Below are positions 1 through 11,830 of a stretch of DNA of 64,000 nucleotides, one piece after another. Position numbers and translations under genes: made by a program. Numbering within the stretch: position 1 is the first letter of the stretch; each line of letters opens with the position of its first letter. Below the pieces are notes generated by a model. The model was not told the DNA's origin. It did not search any database and saw nothing but the letters and a program-made list of their open reading frames with translations. This stretch comes from Dryocosmus kuriphilus. Taxonomy: Eukaryota; Arthropoda; Insecta; Hymenoptera; Cynipidae. The stretch is taken from NCBI GenBank assembly GCA_038277395.1, contig CM076190.1, forward strand, positions 240,450,452 to 240,514,451. The letters run 5' to 3'.

Positions 1-850
1 TAAATATTAGATTTAAGAAATAATAAATTATTGTAAATATTAATAAAAATAAATTAAATAATAAGAGTATAGAATAATTATTAGAATATATTATATAAAA
101 ATTATTTAAAAAAATAGATTATCAAATTTAAATAAATTTAATAAAATCTTCTATCTTTTAAAGTCTTTCTGAAATATTAAAAATATTTCTGAAACCTTTG
201 AAAAATTTGTGAAATCTTTGAAAACTTTGTGAAACATTTGAAAAATTTGTGAAATCTTTGAAATTTTTCTGAAATATTTAAATTATTTTATAAACTCTTG
301 GAAAACTTTGATAACTTTTTTAAATCTTTGTGAAATATTTCTGAAAATATACAAAAGTTAGATTTTGAATTTTAATGCATGAACATAAAAATAAATTCTA
401 TTAAAAAAAATATTTGAAATCCTATAATATTGTTAATATTATATTAAATTATTATTATAAAATAATATTACCTTATTATATTACTATTCGAATCAATATT
501 ATTAATATTTAAAATGCAGTATTAAAAAAATAATTTTAAATTCTATTCTTAATAAAAAATTAATATAAATAAATATTTAGATACTTGAAATAAATAATAA
601 TAGATCATTATAAATATAAATAAAAATAAATTAAATAAGAATAATATAGATTAAGTAATAGAATAGATTATATAAAAATCATTTTAAAAAATAGATTATG
701 AAATTTATATAAATTTAATGACAGCTTCAATCTTTTAGAATCTTTCTGAAATCTTTGGAAAATTATAAAATCTTCATGATCTTTGAAATGATTGTGAAAT
801 ATTTTGAAATATTTTTTAATCTTTAAATATCTTTAAATTCGCTATTTTTA
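1..850. repeat. AT-rich tandem repeat of about 580 bp
   Basis: The block near 15-180 recurs with divergence at about 590-780, giving a period near 580 bp. Between 150 and 345 there is a sub-array of TTTGTGAAATCTTTGAAA-like units, which reappears in shortened form at 735-835. No coding potential is seen. Confidence 0.7.
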
Positions 851-2003
851 CAACTCGAGATTTTTATTTTGCGACAATTTTCTGTTTCATTTAGTTTGTA
901 TTTTCGGTATTTATTTTTTCGCAATTTTTTATTAGCCTCAGAAATATTTTACTAGTATACTCAGTAAATTGTTTATATGTATATCAAAATTAAGCGATAA
1001 ATTAAATTGTATTAAAATTCATACTAAAAATACCAAATAAAATGAAATTTAAAATTTCTTAAATTAAAATCGCGAGAATAAGTATTTCATTATTTTAATA
1101 TTTAACTAAATATTTAAGAAAATCAAAATTTCGGGAATTTAAAAATTTTGGAGAAATGAAGAATTCGTTAATTTTCTAATTCGTTAATTTTATTGAAAAA
1201 TTCGTAAATTTAATATTTCGGCACTTTTAAATTACGGAAATTGAAGAATTTAGGTGAAATTAATAATTCTTTAGTTTTCCAATTCATTAATTTTATTGGA
1301 AATTTTTTTTTAATTTAATATTTCGGCAATTTTAAATTTCAGAAATTGAAGAATTTAGGTGAAATTAATAATTCCTTAATTTTCTGATTCGTTAATTGTG
1401 TAGTTTGTAAATAAAAAGATAAAAAAATAAATTTTTAAAAATTCTATTTAATAAGGCTTATTTTTAATTTTGCTTTGTTTTATTTTTATTTTTTTATAAT
1501 ACCCTTTTTAATTTTTAATTTAATTTAACTTGATTTAAAAAAAATTTTATTTGATTTTAAAATTTTAATTTCGGATATCTTTAAATTCGCTATCTGTACA
1601 ATTCGAGATTTCTATTTTTCAACAATTTTTTGTTCTATGTAGCTTATATTTTCGATATTTATTTTTTCGATATTTTTTATTAGCCTCATAAATACTTTGC
1701 TAGTTTATACTCTTTAAGTTTTTTATATGTATATTAAAATTAAATTGTATATTAAAATTAAATTGTATTAAAATATTATTAAAAATACCAAATAAAATGA
1801 AATTTAAAATTTCTTAAATTAACATTGCCGAAAATAAGTACTTCATTTTTTAAATATTTAATTAAATATTTAAGAAAATTAAAATTTCGGGAATTTAAGA
1901 ATTTGTGAGAAATGAAGAATTCGTAAATTTTCTAATTCGTTAATTTTATTGAAAAATTTGTACCATTTCGGCAATTTTAAATTTCGGAAATTGAAGAATT
2001 TAG
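834..2003. repeat. Satellite A, left block
   Basis: Two copies, starting near 834 and 1580, of a roughly 750-bp higher-order unit. Each opens with TTTAAATTCGCTAT and continues through ATTAGCCTCA and ATACCAAATAAAATGAAAT. Each ends in short ATTTCGGCAATTTTAAATTTC / GAAGAATTTAGGTGAAATT monomers. The same satellite resumes at about 7.02 kb, so it is the host sequence into which Penelope-like element A was inserted. Confidence 0.75.
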
Positions 2004-3560
2004 TTGAAATTAATAAGAGATTTCAGAAAGAAAGTTTTACATTTGTCTAAAAGCTTTGTTGATAAGTATAGTTTACATATAAGTAATATTGATCGTAGGA
2101 TTGCAGGACTATCAGTAACCCAAAAATTTCTTATTAATAATCCTGATTTGATGTGCACGAGTGCTGATAGGGGCAAGTTTACTGTTTGCATGAAGAGGTC
2201 TGAATATGTTAGAGAAATGGAGGTTTTACTCAATAACACTGAAAATTTTGATTTATTGGATGAAAATCCTCTGAAAAAACTAAAGAGTAGAAGTTTTCGA
2301 ATCCTTGATAATAATTGGAGAAAGAAAGGACTTCTGGGGAAAGATATAAGATGAAAGGAGATTGATACTACTAATTCTGTGCTTCCTAGATGCTATGGCT
2401 TAAGGAAGATTCATAAGGAGAACTTCCCTTTGAGAATAGTTATTTCAATTATCCATAGTCCTACTAGATTTTTCGAACAGAATTTGAATTTAATACTTAA
2501 ATATTCATTAACTTTTTCAAGCCATTGTATTAAAAATAGTTGGGAATTTCAAAAATTGTAAATGAAGAAACAGTTCCAGATAATTGTATGTATACTCGTC
2601 TCTTTAGATGTTGTTGCAATGTTTCCGAGTTATACCTTTGGATGTAGTTAAAACAGCAATTTAAACAAGATGGGACAAAATTAAATTACGTACAAGATTG
2701 GATAAAAAAGAACTTCTCAAAGAGAGAGATTTCATTATGAATTCAACATATTTCAAATTTAATAGTAAATTATATAAACAAATGTTTGAGACTCCAATAG
2801 GCTCTGTTATCTCTCCAATTTTAGCGGAATTAGTTATGGAAGATTTAGAAAAATTTGTCTTTGAAAAATTAGGTTTTGTTTTGCCCTTTTACTTTCGATA
2901 TGTGGATGACACAATTTTGTGTGTTCCTTTAGACAAACCTCAACAAGTTATTGATAATTTCAATAGCTTTCACCCGAGAATACAATATATTTACACATGA
3001 AATAGAAGACCAAAATACAATCCTCTTTTTAGATTTAAATTTAATTAGACTTGCAAATGGTAATAACATCACTAATTGGCACAGAAAAGGCACTTATTCA
3101 GGAAGATTGGTCATTTTTTTCTCTTCAGATCCTATTTCTAATAAAATTGTAATAGTCAAAAACTTGGTTGACAGAGCTGCTCGTTTGTTCCATGAGTCTT
3201 TTGATTCCGAAAATGTAAATACTGCTAGAAGAATCCTTTTTTAAAATCATTATCCACCTAAATTTATCGAAAAAAATGTCAAAGTTAGAATTGAACAACT
3301 TAAAAATAGAGTATTGTTTCAGTTTCAGACATTCAAAACCAAGCAGGTGAATTTAGTTCTTCCAACACTTTTGTGCTACCTTACTTCGGTCAAATCTCGA
3401 AGACTATTCAATCTGTGTTGAAAAAGTTTAATATTCACACTATTTTTAGAATTCCATTTAAAATGGATTCTATAGTACGTCTTGGAAAATATTGCTCAGA
3501 CAAGTTTTAAAAGAGTGGTGTGATTTATAGATTATCCTGCAAAATTTGTAATATAACATA
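2004..3560 (+). pseudogene. Penelope-like RT and start of GIY-YIG endonuclease, broken
   Basis: In the family this protein is a reverse transcriptase fused to a C-terminal GIY-YIG nuclease that cuts the target and lets RT copy the element RNA into the genome. Visible in order: a TSADRGKFTV stretch like the pre-RT 'ADKG' motif; PRCYGLRKIHKENFPLRIVI at 2379-2450; RT motif A SLDVVAMFPS with Asp at 2607-2609; TPIGSVISPILAELVMEDLE near 2790-2850; the catalytic box FYFRYVDDTILCVP with YVDD at 2899-2910; then LFLDLNLI and NWHRKGTYSGR after a frameshift near 2990. The linker leads into GVIYRLSCKICNITY at 3513-3560, where mariner A interrupts it. Several frameshifts and stops (for example the TGA at 2352-2354 and TAA at 3242-3244) make it a pseudogene. 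The family call is firm; the clade is not determined. Confidence 0.88.
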
Positions 3561-3590
3561 TACGAGGTGTGTTCAGAAAGTAAGATGACT
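3561..3590 (+). repeat. mariner A left inverted repeat
   Basis: Begins TACGAGGTGTGTTCAGAAAG and matches the reverse complement of 6115-6144 at all but three positions by eye. Confidence 0.9.
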
Positions 3591-3687
3591 TTTGAAATTT
3601 CGCGGGCTACGTACATTCGATCTTCAATTTTTTTAAATTTTATATTGGTACACTTGTCCCGAACATATGTGCATAGTTTCAAGTGTA

Positions 3688-3717
3688 CGAGGTGTGGCTA
3701 TTAAATAACGAGACTGA
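3688..3717 (+). repeat. mariner B left inverted repeat
   Basis: CGAGGTGTGGCTATTAAATA followed by ACGAGACTGA. The right end reads GTGAGACTGA at the same place, which accounts for the two mismatches. Confidence 0.92.
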
Positions 3718-3834
3718 GTCTGCTACAGAAGAAGTGCAGTACCTCTCGCTTCTGTAAACAAATCCGTATAGCCGTAGCCTTCATTCGCTTAATAGTTCTT
3801 TTTTTGTTTCGCCGGAAAAATTTTAAGTGTAACA

Positions 3835-4883
3835 ATAGAGCAACGAATTGTTGTCAAATTTCACATAAAACTTGGAAAAACCGCTTTTGAAATTTATAAT
3901 TTATTGAAGAAAGTGTATGACAATGAATATTTATCGCGTGCACGTGTTTTTCAGTGGTTTCAGGGCTTTCATGGTGGCCAAGAAGACGTTGAAGATGATT
4001 CACGTCCGGGTAGCCCTTCCACGTCAAAAACAGATGACAATATCGAAAAAGTCGGTAATCTAGTTCGATCTGACCGTCGGTTAAGGATTCGCGTGATTGC
4101 TGAAAGCGTAGGAATTGAAAAAGAATGCATACAGCAAATTTTACATAACAATTTCTACATGCAAAAAGTGTATGCCAAAATGGTGCCTAAAATTCTCACG
4201 TTTGAAAAATAAGAAGCATGCAAAAATGTTTCTACTGACAATTTGAACGCCATTGAAAATGACCCAAACTTATTGGAAAGGATAATAACATGTAAAGAAC
4301 CGTAGTTTTTTACTTATGATCCTGAAACGAAACGCCAATCCATGCACTGGAAGAGCCCAACTTCAACGAGAACCAAAAAAGCTCGAATGAGAAAATCAAA
4401 ATTCAAAGCAATGATGATTGTTTTTTTCGATATTCATGGAATTGTGTACCTTCACTGGGTTCCTGAAGGTCGAACTATTAATCAACATTACTACCCTCAC
4501 GTTCTTGCTGAACTCCGAGAAAGAATAAGGAAAAAAAGGCCCGAATTGTGAAAGGCCAAGTCATGGGTTCTGCACCAAGCCAATGCGCCGGCTCACTCAG
4601 CATTGTCTGTCAAGAGGTTTCTAGCCAAGTACAGCATCCCAGTGTTAGACCATCTACCTTATCACCGGATCTTGCACCGTGCGACTTCTATCTGTTTCGT
4701 AAAGTAAAATCTGCATTAAAGGGAACAAGATTTGAGTCCGTGGAAGCTGTGAAGGAGAAAACGGCACGCGTCCTGAAGGAGCTGACAGAAGAAGACTTCC
4801 AGCACTATTTCAAACAATGGAAGATTCGCATGGAGCGTTGTAGGGATAGAGAAGGGGTGTATATTGAAGGTGATAATAAATAA
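3835..4883 (+). pseudogene. mariner B transposase pseudogene
   Basis: The family enzyme is a D,D34D cut-and-paste transposase acting on its own inverted repeats. Homology starts at 3835, where the expected ATG is ATA (IEQRIVVKFHIKLGKTAFEI), and runs through the N-terminal helix-turn-helix (YDNEYLSRARVFQWF, RPGSPSTS) to the tail IEGDNK at 4883. Damage: a TAA at 4210-4212; the first catalytic site TGDE reads T-C-K-E, with Lys codon at 4294-4296, followed by TAG at 4303-4305; a TGA at 4549-4551; the second catalytic Asp in H-x-D-N-A-P-A-H is Ala (4579-4581); and a 1-bp deletion precedes SPDLAPCDFYLF, whose Asp at 4683-4685 is kept. Two of three catalytic residues are gone, so the product would be inactive even without the stops. 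Confidence 0.92.
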
Positions 4884-4918
4884 ATATGGCTGAAATCAAA
4901 ATAAAATTCTTTACAGCA

Positions 4919-4948
4919 TCAGTCTCACTATTTAATAGCCACACCTCG
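4919..4948 (-). repeat. mariner B right inverted repeat
   Basis: Reverse complement begins CGAGGTGTGGCTATTAAATA; followed by the TA target duplication at 4949-4950. Confidence 0.92.
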
Positions 4949-5030
4949 TATGGTATTTCTAGTCTGCTTGTGAGGGGCGTAAAGGTTAGAAGTGTTTGGT
5001 GTGATCTTCGATTTTCTGCTGTCGAAGAAA

Positions 5031-6088
5031 ATGGATCAGAGAACTTGCATAAAATTTTGTGTAAAAAATTGAATTAAGTGCTCCAAAATACTTGAAAAGT
5101 TGACAATGGCATACGGTCACTCTACTTAGAGCAAAACAAAAATGTTTATAAGTGGTACAAGCTCTTCGAAGAAGGCCGAGAAGATACAAATGACGAATCT
5201 CGCTCTGGACGCCCCAGCACGTCAATAAATGATCAAAGCGTTGAAGAAGTGAAGAATATGGTGTTAGTCGTCGAATCACTGTTGGAGAAGTTGCTGAAGA
5301 CGTCGATATCTCGGTTGGCTCGTGCCATGCAATTTTTCCGATGGTTTGGGCATGAAACGTGTGGCAGCGAAATTTGTTCCGAAACTGCTTAATTTTGACC
5401 AAAAGAACCGTCGAATGATCATCGCTCAGGAGCTGTTAAATGACGTCAATAACGATCCTGATATGCTCAAATGGGTTATAACTAGTGAAGAATCATGGGT
5501 ATATGGTTATGACGTCGAAACCAAAGCCCAATCGTCCCAATGGAAGACCCTGGAAGAGCCAAGACCGAACAAAGCACGTCAAGTTCGATCAAGTGTCAAG
5601 GTTTTCTCACTGTTTTCTTCAATTACCGTGGCGTAGAACATCAAGAGTTCTTATCGCAAGGTCGCACGGTCAATAAGGAGTATTACCTTGAAGTTATGCG
5701 CCGTTTGCGAGAAGCAATACGATAAAAACGTCCGAAATTGTGGAAAAACAATTCATGGCGTTTGCATCACGGCAATGCACCTGCTCACTCATCGTTTCTT
5801 GCGCGTGACTTTTTGGCCAAAAACAAAACCACAATCATGCTTCAGCCACCATATTCACCGGATTTGTCCCCCTGCGACTTTTTCCTGTTCCCAAAACTGA
5901 AGAGACCCATGAAAAGACGCAGATTTGCAACATCTGAAGAGATAAAGAATTCATCGTTGGAAGAATTCAAGGCTATATCAAAAAGTGCTTATCAGAAGTG
6001 CTTCGAGGATTGGAAGAAGCGTTAACACAAGTATGTTTTATCTGAGGGGGGTCACTTTGAAGGGGACAACATAAAAATTGATGAATAG
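5031..6088 (+). pseudogene. mariner A transposase pseudogene
   Basis: Homology begins at ATG 5031 (MDQRTCIKFCVKN) and ends near FEGDN before TAG 6086-6088. That span suits a roughly 345-residue mariner transposase. Recognisable parts: RSGRPSTS near 5200; GMKRVAAKFVPKLLNFDQK at 5346-5403; SWVYGYDVETKAQSSQWK at 5493-5546; SQGRTVNKEYYLEVMRRLRE at 5653-5712; HGNAPAHSS near 5768; YSPDLSPCDFFLFPKLKRPM at 5852-5911. Breaks include a TGA at codon 14, a TAG near 5127, several frameshifts and a TAA at 6023-6025 in place of Trp. Catalytic positions: the first Asp is Glu (TSEE, 5487-5489), the second is Gly (5771-5773), the third is present (5876-5878) at exactly D34D spacing. It cannot be active. Confidence 0.92.
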
Positions 6089-6114
6089 ATAAATATTTTT
6101 TCGTAAAAATTAAA

Positions 6115-6144
6115 AGTCACCTTACTTTTTGAACACACCTCGCA
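6115..6144 (-). repeat. mariner A right inverted repeat
   Basis: Ends in ACACACCTCGCA; reverse complement TGCGAGGTGTGTTCAAAAAG. TA follows at 6145-6146. Confidence 0.9.
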
Positions 6145-6146
6145 TA

Positions 6147-6416
6147 GGATAGACTGGCGCAGACTTCTTAATACTAGAGTTGAGAAACATAAAAGTAATT
6201 TTCGCAGAAATTGTTATTATCACAATGAACTTTCAAAACACAAAAATGAAAATCCTGATCATGATTTTGATTGGGATAATGTTGAAATTTCGCATTGTGA
6301 AAGAGGAGGAAATGGAAATGTTATATATTAAAAAAGAAAAAGAACTTTCTATTAATCTTAAAACTGATTTGTTGAAATTGAGTAGCTCTTATGATAATAT
6401 GGTAGCTTATATTTAA
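6147..6416 (+). pseudogene. Penelope-like GIY-YIG endonuclease, distal part
   Basis: Downstream of mariner A the sequence resumes GIY-YIG homology. With two small frame corrections, 6147-6310 reads G, stop, TG, then RLLNTRVEKHKSNF, then a His/Asn/Glu-rich stretch. A later frame gives INLKTDLLKLSSSYDNM near 6350-6405 before TAA 6414-6416. In intact relatives this follows the YIG motif and carries the nuclease Arg and Glu. Here the Gln after YIG is a TAG and a base is lost shortly after. It is continuous in sense and order with the RT at 2004-3560, so both halves belong to one element split by mariner A. Confidence 0.8.
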
Positions 6417-6419
6417 ATC

Positions 6420-7019
6420 CTTTAATTTTCCATGAATATTCTTTTTTTTTTTTTTTTCCATTTAGACTCAGATGTTAATTCCCTCAATGCTTCATTATTG
6501 TTTTATTTTCTCCTGTTTAAAATTATAATTGACTTGATTTTATTTTTCTTTGTTTGATTTAGACTCAAGTAATAATAACCTTAATTATTTCAAAATTGCT
6601 TACTTTCTCTTTTCGAAATTTGTAATTGATGACGTGGTATGCGTATGTGTACACAGAGTTGTACTTTCTCTAAGGAATTTTAGTTTAAGGTTAGGCTTCC
6701 ATGGGGTGACATCCTCATTCCCTCTTGGTGTCTAATTTTTTAAACTATTTTTTCGGTGGAGTTGCCTTGATAAGAGTTCCAACGAAACGCTGGAGTTTTT
6801 ATATATATATATATTTAAAAAAAATAATATTGTAAGAATAAGAAAATTCAAAGATAAATAAAAAAAGAGAAGGAAGAGATTTTGGTTGGTTGCCTTCTCT
6901 TTCTTTCCTCCATTTTTTTGGTTTTCTGGTTTTTTCAAATTTAAAAAAAAAAACATTTTTGTTTTTTGTCCAAATTTAATCGTTTTTTTAATTCTTTGAA
7001 ACTTTTTAGTTTTTAATGT
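6420..7019 (+). other. 3' flank of Penelope-like element A
   Basis: This is non-satellite sequence between the last Penelope coding homology and the return of satellite A. It has a T-tract near 6440, two loose copies of a TTTAGACTCA(A/G)-led segment (about 6464 and 6560), and a TA repeat at 6800-6815. At 6764-6796, GCCTTGATAAGAG followed by CGAAACGCTGG weakly resembles the hammerhead motif found in Penelope terminal repeats, but I could not draw a convincing stem II. No gene is seen. Confidence 0.45.
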
Positions 7020-10000
7020 TAGGTTGGCAAATTTTAATTTCGTATATCTTTAAATTCGCTTTTTGTACAATTTGAGATTTTTATTTTTCGATCATTTTCT
7101 TTTTTGTTTAGTTTTTTTTATTTTCGGTAGGTATTTATTTTTTCTAAATTTTTTATTAGCCTCAGAAATATTTTACTATGGTTTATACTCATTAAATTTT
7201 TTATATGTACATTTAAATTAAATTATAAAATAAATTGTATTAAAGTTCATGTTAAAGATACCAAATAAAATGAAATTTCAAATTTCTTAAATTGAAATCG
7301 CAGAAAATTATTATTTTAGTGTTTAATCAAATATTAAAGAAAATTACAATTTTGGGAATTTAAGAATTTGAGAGAAATAAGGAATTCGTTAATTTTCAAA
7401 TTCGGTAATTTTATTTAAAAATTATAAATTTAGTATTTCCGCAATTTTAAATTTCGGAAATTGAAGAATTTAGGTGAAACTAATAATTCGTTCATTTTAT
7501 TGAAAAATTCGTGAATTTAATATTTCGGCAATTTTAAATTTCGGAAATTTAAGAATTTAGTCGAAATTAATAATTCATTAATATTCTAATTCGTTAATTG
7601 TGTAGTTTTTAAATAAAATAATTCGGCAAATTTTAATTTCGGATGTCTTTAAATTCGCTTTTTGTACAATTCGAGATTTTTATTTTTCGATAATTTCTTT
7701 TTTATTTAGTTTGTATATTCGGTATTTATTTTTTCGTTTGTCTCAGAAATATTTTACTAGTTTATACTCACTAAATTGTTTATATGTATATGAAAATTAA
7801 ATTATAAATTAAATTGTATTAAAATTCATATTAAAAATACGAAATAAAATGAAACTTAAAATTTCTTAAATTAAAAATTGTCAAGAATAAATATTTCATT
7901 ATTTTAGTACTTAATTAAATATATGAGAGAAATAAAATTTCGGGAATTTAAGAATTCGTCAAAATCGAGATTATTATATAATTTTCTTTTCTATTAAGTT
8001 TGTATTTTCGTTATTTCTTTTTTCGTTATTTTTGATTAATCTCAGAAGTATTTTACTAGTTTATACTCATTAAATTGCTTATATGTATATTAAAAGTAAA
8101 TTTCATTAAAATTATTATTAAAAATACCAAATAAAATAAAATTTAAAATTTCTTAAATTAAAATTGCCGAAAATAAGTACCTCATGACTTTAATATTTAA
8201 TTAAATATATAAGAAAATTAAAATTTCGGGGATTTAAAAATTTGTGAGAAATGAAGAATTCGTTAATTTTCAAATTCGTTAATTTTATTGAAAAATTTGT
8301 AAATTTAATATTTCAGCAATTTTAAATTTCGAAAATTGAAGAATTTAGGTTAAATTAATATTTCGTTAATTTTATCGAAAAATTCGTAAATTTAATATTT
8401 CGGCCATTTTTAATTTCGCAAATTGAAGAATTTAGGTGAAATTAATCATTCCTTAATTTTATTGTAAAGTTTGTAAATTTAATATTTCGGGAACTTTAAA
8501 TTTCGGAAATTGAAGAATTCAGGTGAAATTAATATTTCGTTAATTTATCGAAAAATTTGTCAATTTAATATTTCGGCAATTTTAAATTTCGGAAATTGAA
8601 GAATTTAGGTGAAATTAATATTTCGTTAATTTATCGAAAAATTTGTAAATTTAATATTTCGGCAATTTTAAATTTCGGAAATTGAAGAATTTAGGTGAAA
8701 TTTACAATTCGTTAATTTTCTAATTCGTTAATTTTATTGAAAATTTTGTAAATTTAATATTTCGGCAATTCTAAATTTCGAAAATTGAAGAATTTAGGTG
8801 TAATTAATAATTAGTTAATTTTCTAATTTGTAAATTTTATTGAAAAATTCGTAAGTTTAATATTTTGGCAATTTTAAATTTCGGAAGTTGAAGAATTTAG
8901 ATGAAATTAATAATTCGTTAATTTTATTGAAAAAGTTGTAAATTTAATATCTCGGCCATTTTAAATTTCGGAAATTGAACAATTTAGGTGAAATTAATAA
9001 TTCGTTAATTTTATTGAAAAATTCGTAAGCATAATATTTCGGCAATTTTAAATTTCGGAAATTGAAGAATTTAGATGATATTAATAATTCGTTAATTTTC
9101 TAATTTGTCAATTTTATTGAAAAAGTTGTAAATTTAATATCTCGGCCATTTTAAATTTCAGAAATTGAACAATTTAGTTGAAATTAATAATTCGTTAATT
9201 TTATTGAAAAATTTATAAATTGAATATTTCGGCAATTTTAAATTTCGGAAATTGAAGAATTTAGGTGAAATTAAAATTCGTTAATTTTCAAATTCGTTAA
9301 TTTTATTGCAAAATTTGTAAATTTGATGCTTTGGAAATTGAAGAATTTATGTCAAATTAATAATTCGTTAATTTTATGATTCGCTAATTTTATTGAAAGA
9401 TTCGTAAGTATAATATTTCGGCAATTTTAAATTTCGGATATTGAAGAGTTTAGATGAAATTAATAATAATTCGTTATTTTTCTAATTTGTCAATTTTATT
9501 GAAAAATTTGTAAATTTAATATCTCGGCCATTTTAAATTTCGAAAATTGAACAATTTAGGTGAAATTAATAATTCGTTAATTTTATTGAAAAATTTATAA
9601 ATTGAATAATTCGGCAATTTTAAATTTCGGAAAATTAAAGACTTTAGGTGAAATTAAAATTCGTTAATTTTCAAATTCGTTAATTTTATTGCAAAATTTG
9701 TAAATTTGATGCTTTGGAAATTGAAGAATTTATGTAAAATTAATAATTTGTTAATTTTATGATTCGTTAATTTATTGAAAAATTCGTAAGTATAATATTT
9801 CGGCAAGTTTAAATTTCGAAAATTGAAGAATTTAGATGAAATTAATAATTCGTTAATTTTCTAATTTGTTAATTTTATTGAAAAAGTTGTAAATTTAATA
9901 TCTCGGCCATTCTAAATTTCGGAAATTGAACAATTTAGGTGAAATTAATAATTCGTTAATTTTATTGAAAAATTTATAAATAGAATATTTCGGCAATTTT

Positions 10001-11155
10001 AAATTTCGGAATTTGAAGAATTTATGTGAAATTAAAATTCGTTAATTTTATTGCAAAATTTGTAAATTCGATGTTTCGGAAATTGAAGAATTTTATGTGA
10101 AATTAATAATTCGTTGATTTTCTACTTCGTTAATTTTATTGCAAAATTCGTAAGTTTAATATTTCGGCAATTATATACATTTCGGAAATTGAGGAATTTA
10201 GATGAAATTAATAATTCGTTAATTTCCTAATTCGTTAATTTTATTGAAAAAGTTGTAAATTTAATATTTCGGCAATTTTAAAATTCGGAAATTGAACAAT
10301 TTAGGTGAAATTAATAATTCGTTACTTTTATTGAAAATTTTGTTAATTTAATATTATATTTCGGCAATTTTTAATCTCGGAAATTGAACAACTTAGGTGA
10401 AATTAATATTTCGTTAATTTTCTAATTCGTTAATTTTATTGGAAGAGTTGTAAATTTAATACATATTTCGGCAATTTTAAATTTCGGAAATTGAAGAATT
10501 TTGGTGAAATTAAAATTCGTTAATTTTCTAATTCGTTAATTTTATTGCAAAATTTGTAAATTTAATGTTCCGGAAATTCTAAGCTTTGGAAGTTGAAGAA
10601 TTTAGGTTAAACTAATAATTCGTTAATTTTCTAATTCGTTAATTTTATTGAAAAGTTCGTAAGTTTAATATTTCGACAATTTTAAATTTCGGAAATTGAA
10701 GAATTTAGTTGAAATTAATAATTCGTTAATTTTCTAATTCGTTAATTGTGTAGTTATTGTAAATAAAAAAGTAAAAAAGTAGAAATTAAAAAAAGTTCAA
10801 TTTAATAAAGACTACCTTTAATTTTGTTTTAATTTATTTTTATTTTTTTTACATTATCTTCTTTAATTTTTACCTTAGTTTAATTTAATTTAATTTTCTT
10901 TTAATTTTACTTAATTTTAAAATTATAGTTTCGGATATCTTTAGATTGGCTATTTGTACAATTCGAAATTTTTATTTTTCGACAATTTTCCTCTTTATTT
11001 AGTTTATATATTCGGTATTTATTTTTTCGTTATTTTTTATTAGCCTCAGAAACATTTTACTAGTTTATACTCATTAAATTCTTTATATGTATAATAAAAC
11101 TAAATTATAAATTACATTTTATTAAAATTCATGTGAAAAGTACCAAATAAAATTA
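7020..11155. repeat. Satellite A, right block, with dense core array
   Basis: The same satellite as at 834-2003. The longer AATTCGAGATTTTTATTTTTC / ATTAGCCTCAGAAATATTTT unit starts near 7040, 7640, 7960 and 10925. From about 8230 to 10745 there are some 25 tandem copies of a shorter 85-108-bp monomer containing ATTTCGGCAATTTTAAATTTC, GAAGAATTTAGGTGAAATTA and TAATTCGTTAATTTT. Some monomers carry an extra CTAATTCGTTAATTTT. No gene. Confidence 0.85.
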
Positions 11156-11470
11156 TGAACGTGTCGAAACCTAATTTTTTTCCATTTTTACATTCTCGAC
11201 CGATAAATGTTTTCTTTCTTTTACACGAGAAAGCCGTTATCTTTCACAGTAATCAATTCACGTTCGTGAGGATTACCTTTTTTTAAATTATAAGACGCAT
11301 TAAATCCGCACTTGTTAAATTTAAAAACAATTTTAAAGAAGCGGAAATTCATAAAGAATTATTCATCGAAGTTTCAACAAAACGAAGCATTTTTTTTTGT
11401 ATTCCTCAATAGAAAGATTTACATTTTCTCACATTTGATCCCAATTCGATGACCTCATTAAAATTCTCTC
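11156..11470. other. Complex sequence with no assignment
   Basis: About 315 bp that does not match the neighbouring satellites and is less A+T-rich. I see no open frame of note, no RNA fold and no transposon end. It is one of the few single-copy-looking stretches in the first 27 kb. Confidence 0.4.
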
Positions 11471-11830
11471 AGTGCTTAAGACTTTGAACCAGACCGTTTT
11501 GCTTTCGAAAGACGCAATGTCATCTTTTGAAACTATTAAAAGTTTTAAAATTCCTTTAAAATCCTTTCAAATTACTAAAAAAAAAATTTTAGGTCTCTTA
11601 AAATCTCTTAAAATCTCTGTCAAAGTCATCAGGTTCTCTAAAGTCTCTTTAACTCTCTTAAAATTCCTCGAAATTCTTTAAAATTACTTTAAATCGCTTG
11701 AAATTCTTTGAGTTTTAAAAATACTTTAAAATATTTTCAAAACTATTCAAATGCTTTGAAATTTTTCTTAAATTACTTGAAATTCTTTCAAATCTTTTAC
11801 AATACTTTAAAATTCTAGTTTCAAAATAAT
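11471..11830. repeat. CTTTNAAATT-type 10-11-bp periodic array
   Basis: Units such as TCTTTAAAATCTCTTTAAA and CTTGAAATTCTTTGA repeat with a spacing near 10-11 bp. The open frame at 11472-11681 only reads this array (LKSLKIS, FKIPLKSFQITKKK) and I do not regard it as a gene. Confidence 0.7.

Larger units (their letters stand above)
3688..4948 (+). mobile_element. mariner B, nested inside mariner A
   Basis: A 1,261-bp element with 30-bp inverted ends at 3688-3717 and 4919-4948 (CGAGGTGTGGCTATTAAATA), differing at two positions. It is flanked by TA at 3686-3687 and 4949-4950. Removing it together with one TA restores a mariner A of normal length. Its transposase differs clearly from that of mariner A, so this is not a tandem copy of the same element. 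Insertion into mariner A makes it the youngest layer of the nest. Confidence 0.94.
3561..6144 (+). mobile_element. mariner A, inserted in the Penelope GIY-YIG region and split by mariner B
   Basis: The outer ends form inverted repeats: about 30 bp at 3561 (TACGAGGTGTGTTCA...) and 6144 (TGCGAGGTGTGTTCA... on the other strand), with three mismatches by eye. Flanking TA dinucleotides lie at 3559-3560 and 6145-6146, the mariner target duplication. Without the inner element the length is about 1.32 kb, normal for mariner. The transposase pseudogene is at 5031-6088. Mariner B interrupts the 5' untranslated leader, not the transposase. Confidence 0.93.
2004..6820 (+). mobile_element. Penelope-like element A, 5'-truncated, with nested mariners
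   Basis: A decayed Penelope-like retroelement interrupting satellite A. The RT part lies at 2004-3560 and the remainder of the GIY-YIG endonuclease at 6147-6416. Removing the mariner at 3561-6144 rejoins the protein homology. Coding starts inside the region just before RT, so the 5' end is missing, which is usual for Penelope-like elements. The 3' limit is uncertain: non-satellite sequence runs to about 7.0 kb. This is a retroelement fragment with no intact product. Confidence 0.85.

Noticed and set aside
2000..2239. Minus-strand frame opposite the Penelope RT
   Set aside because: Shadow of the plus-strand Penelope coding region.
7018..7030. TTAGGTTGGC, resembling the tip of some mariner inverted repeats
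   Set aside because: The match stops after ten bases, continues straight into satellite A, and there is no partner end.
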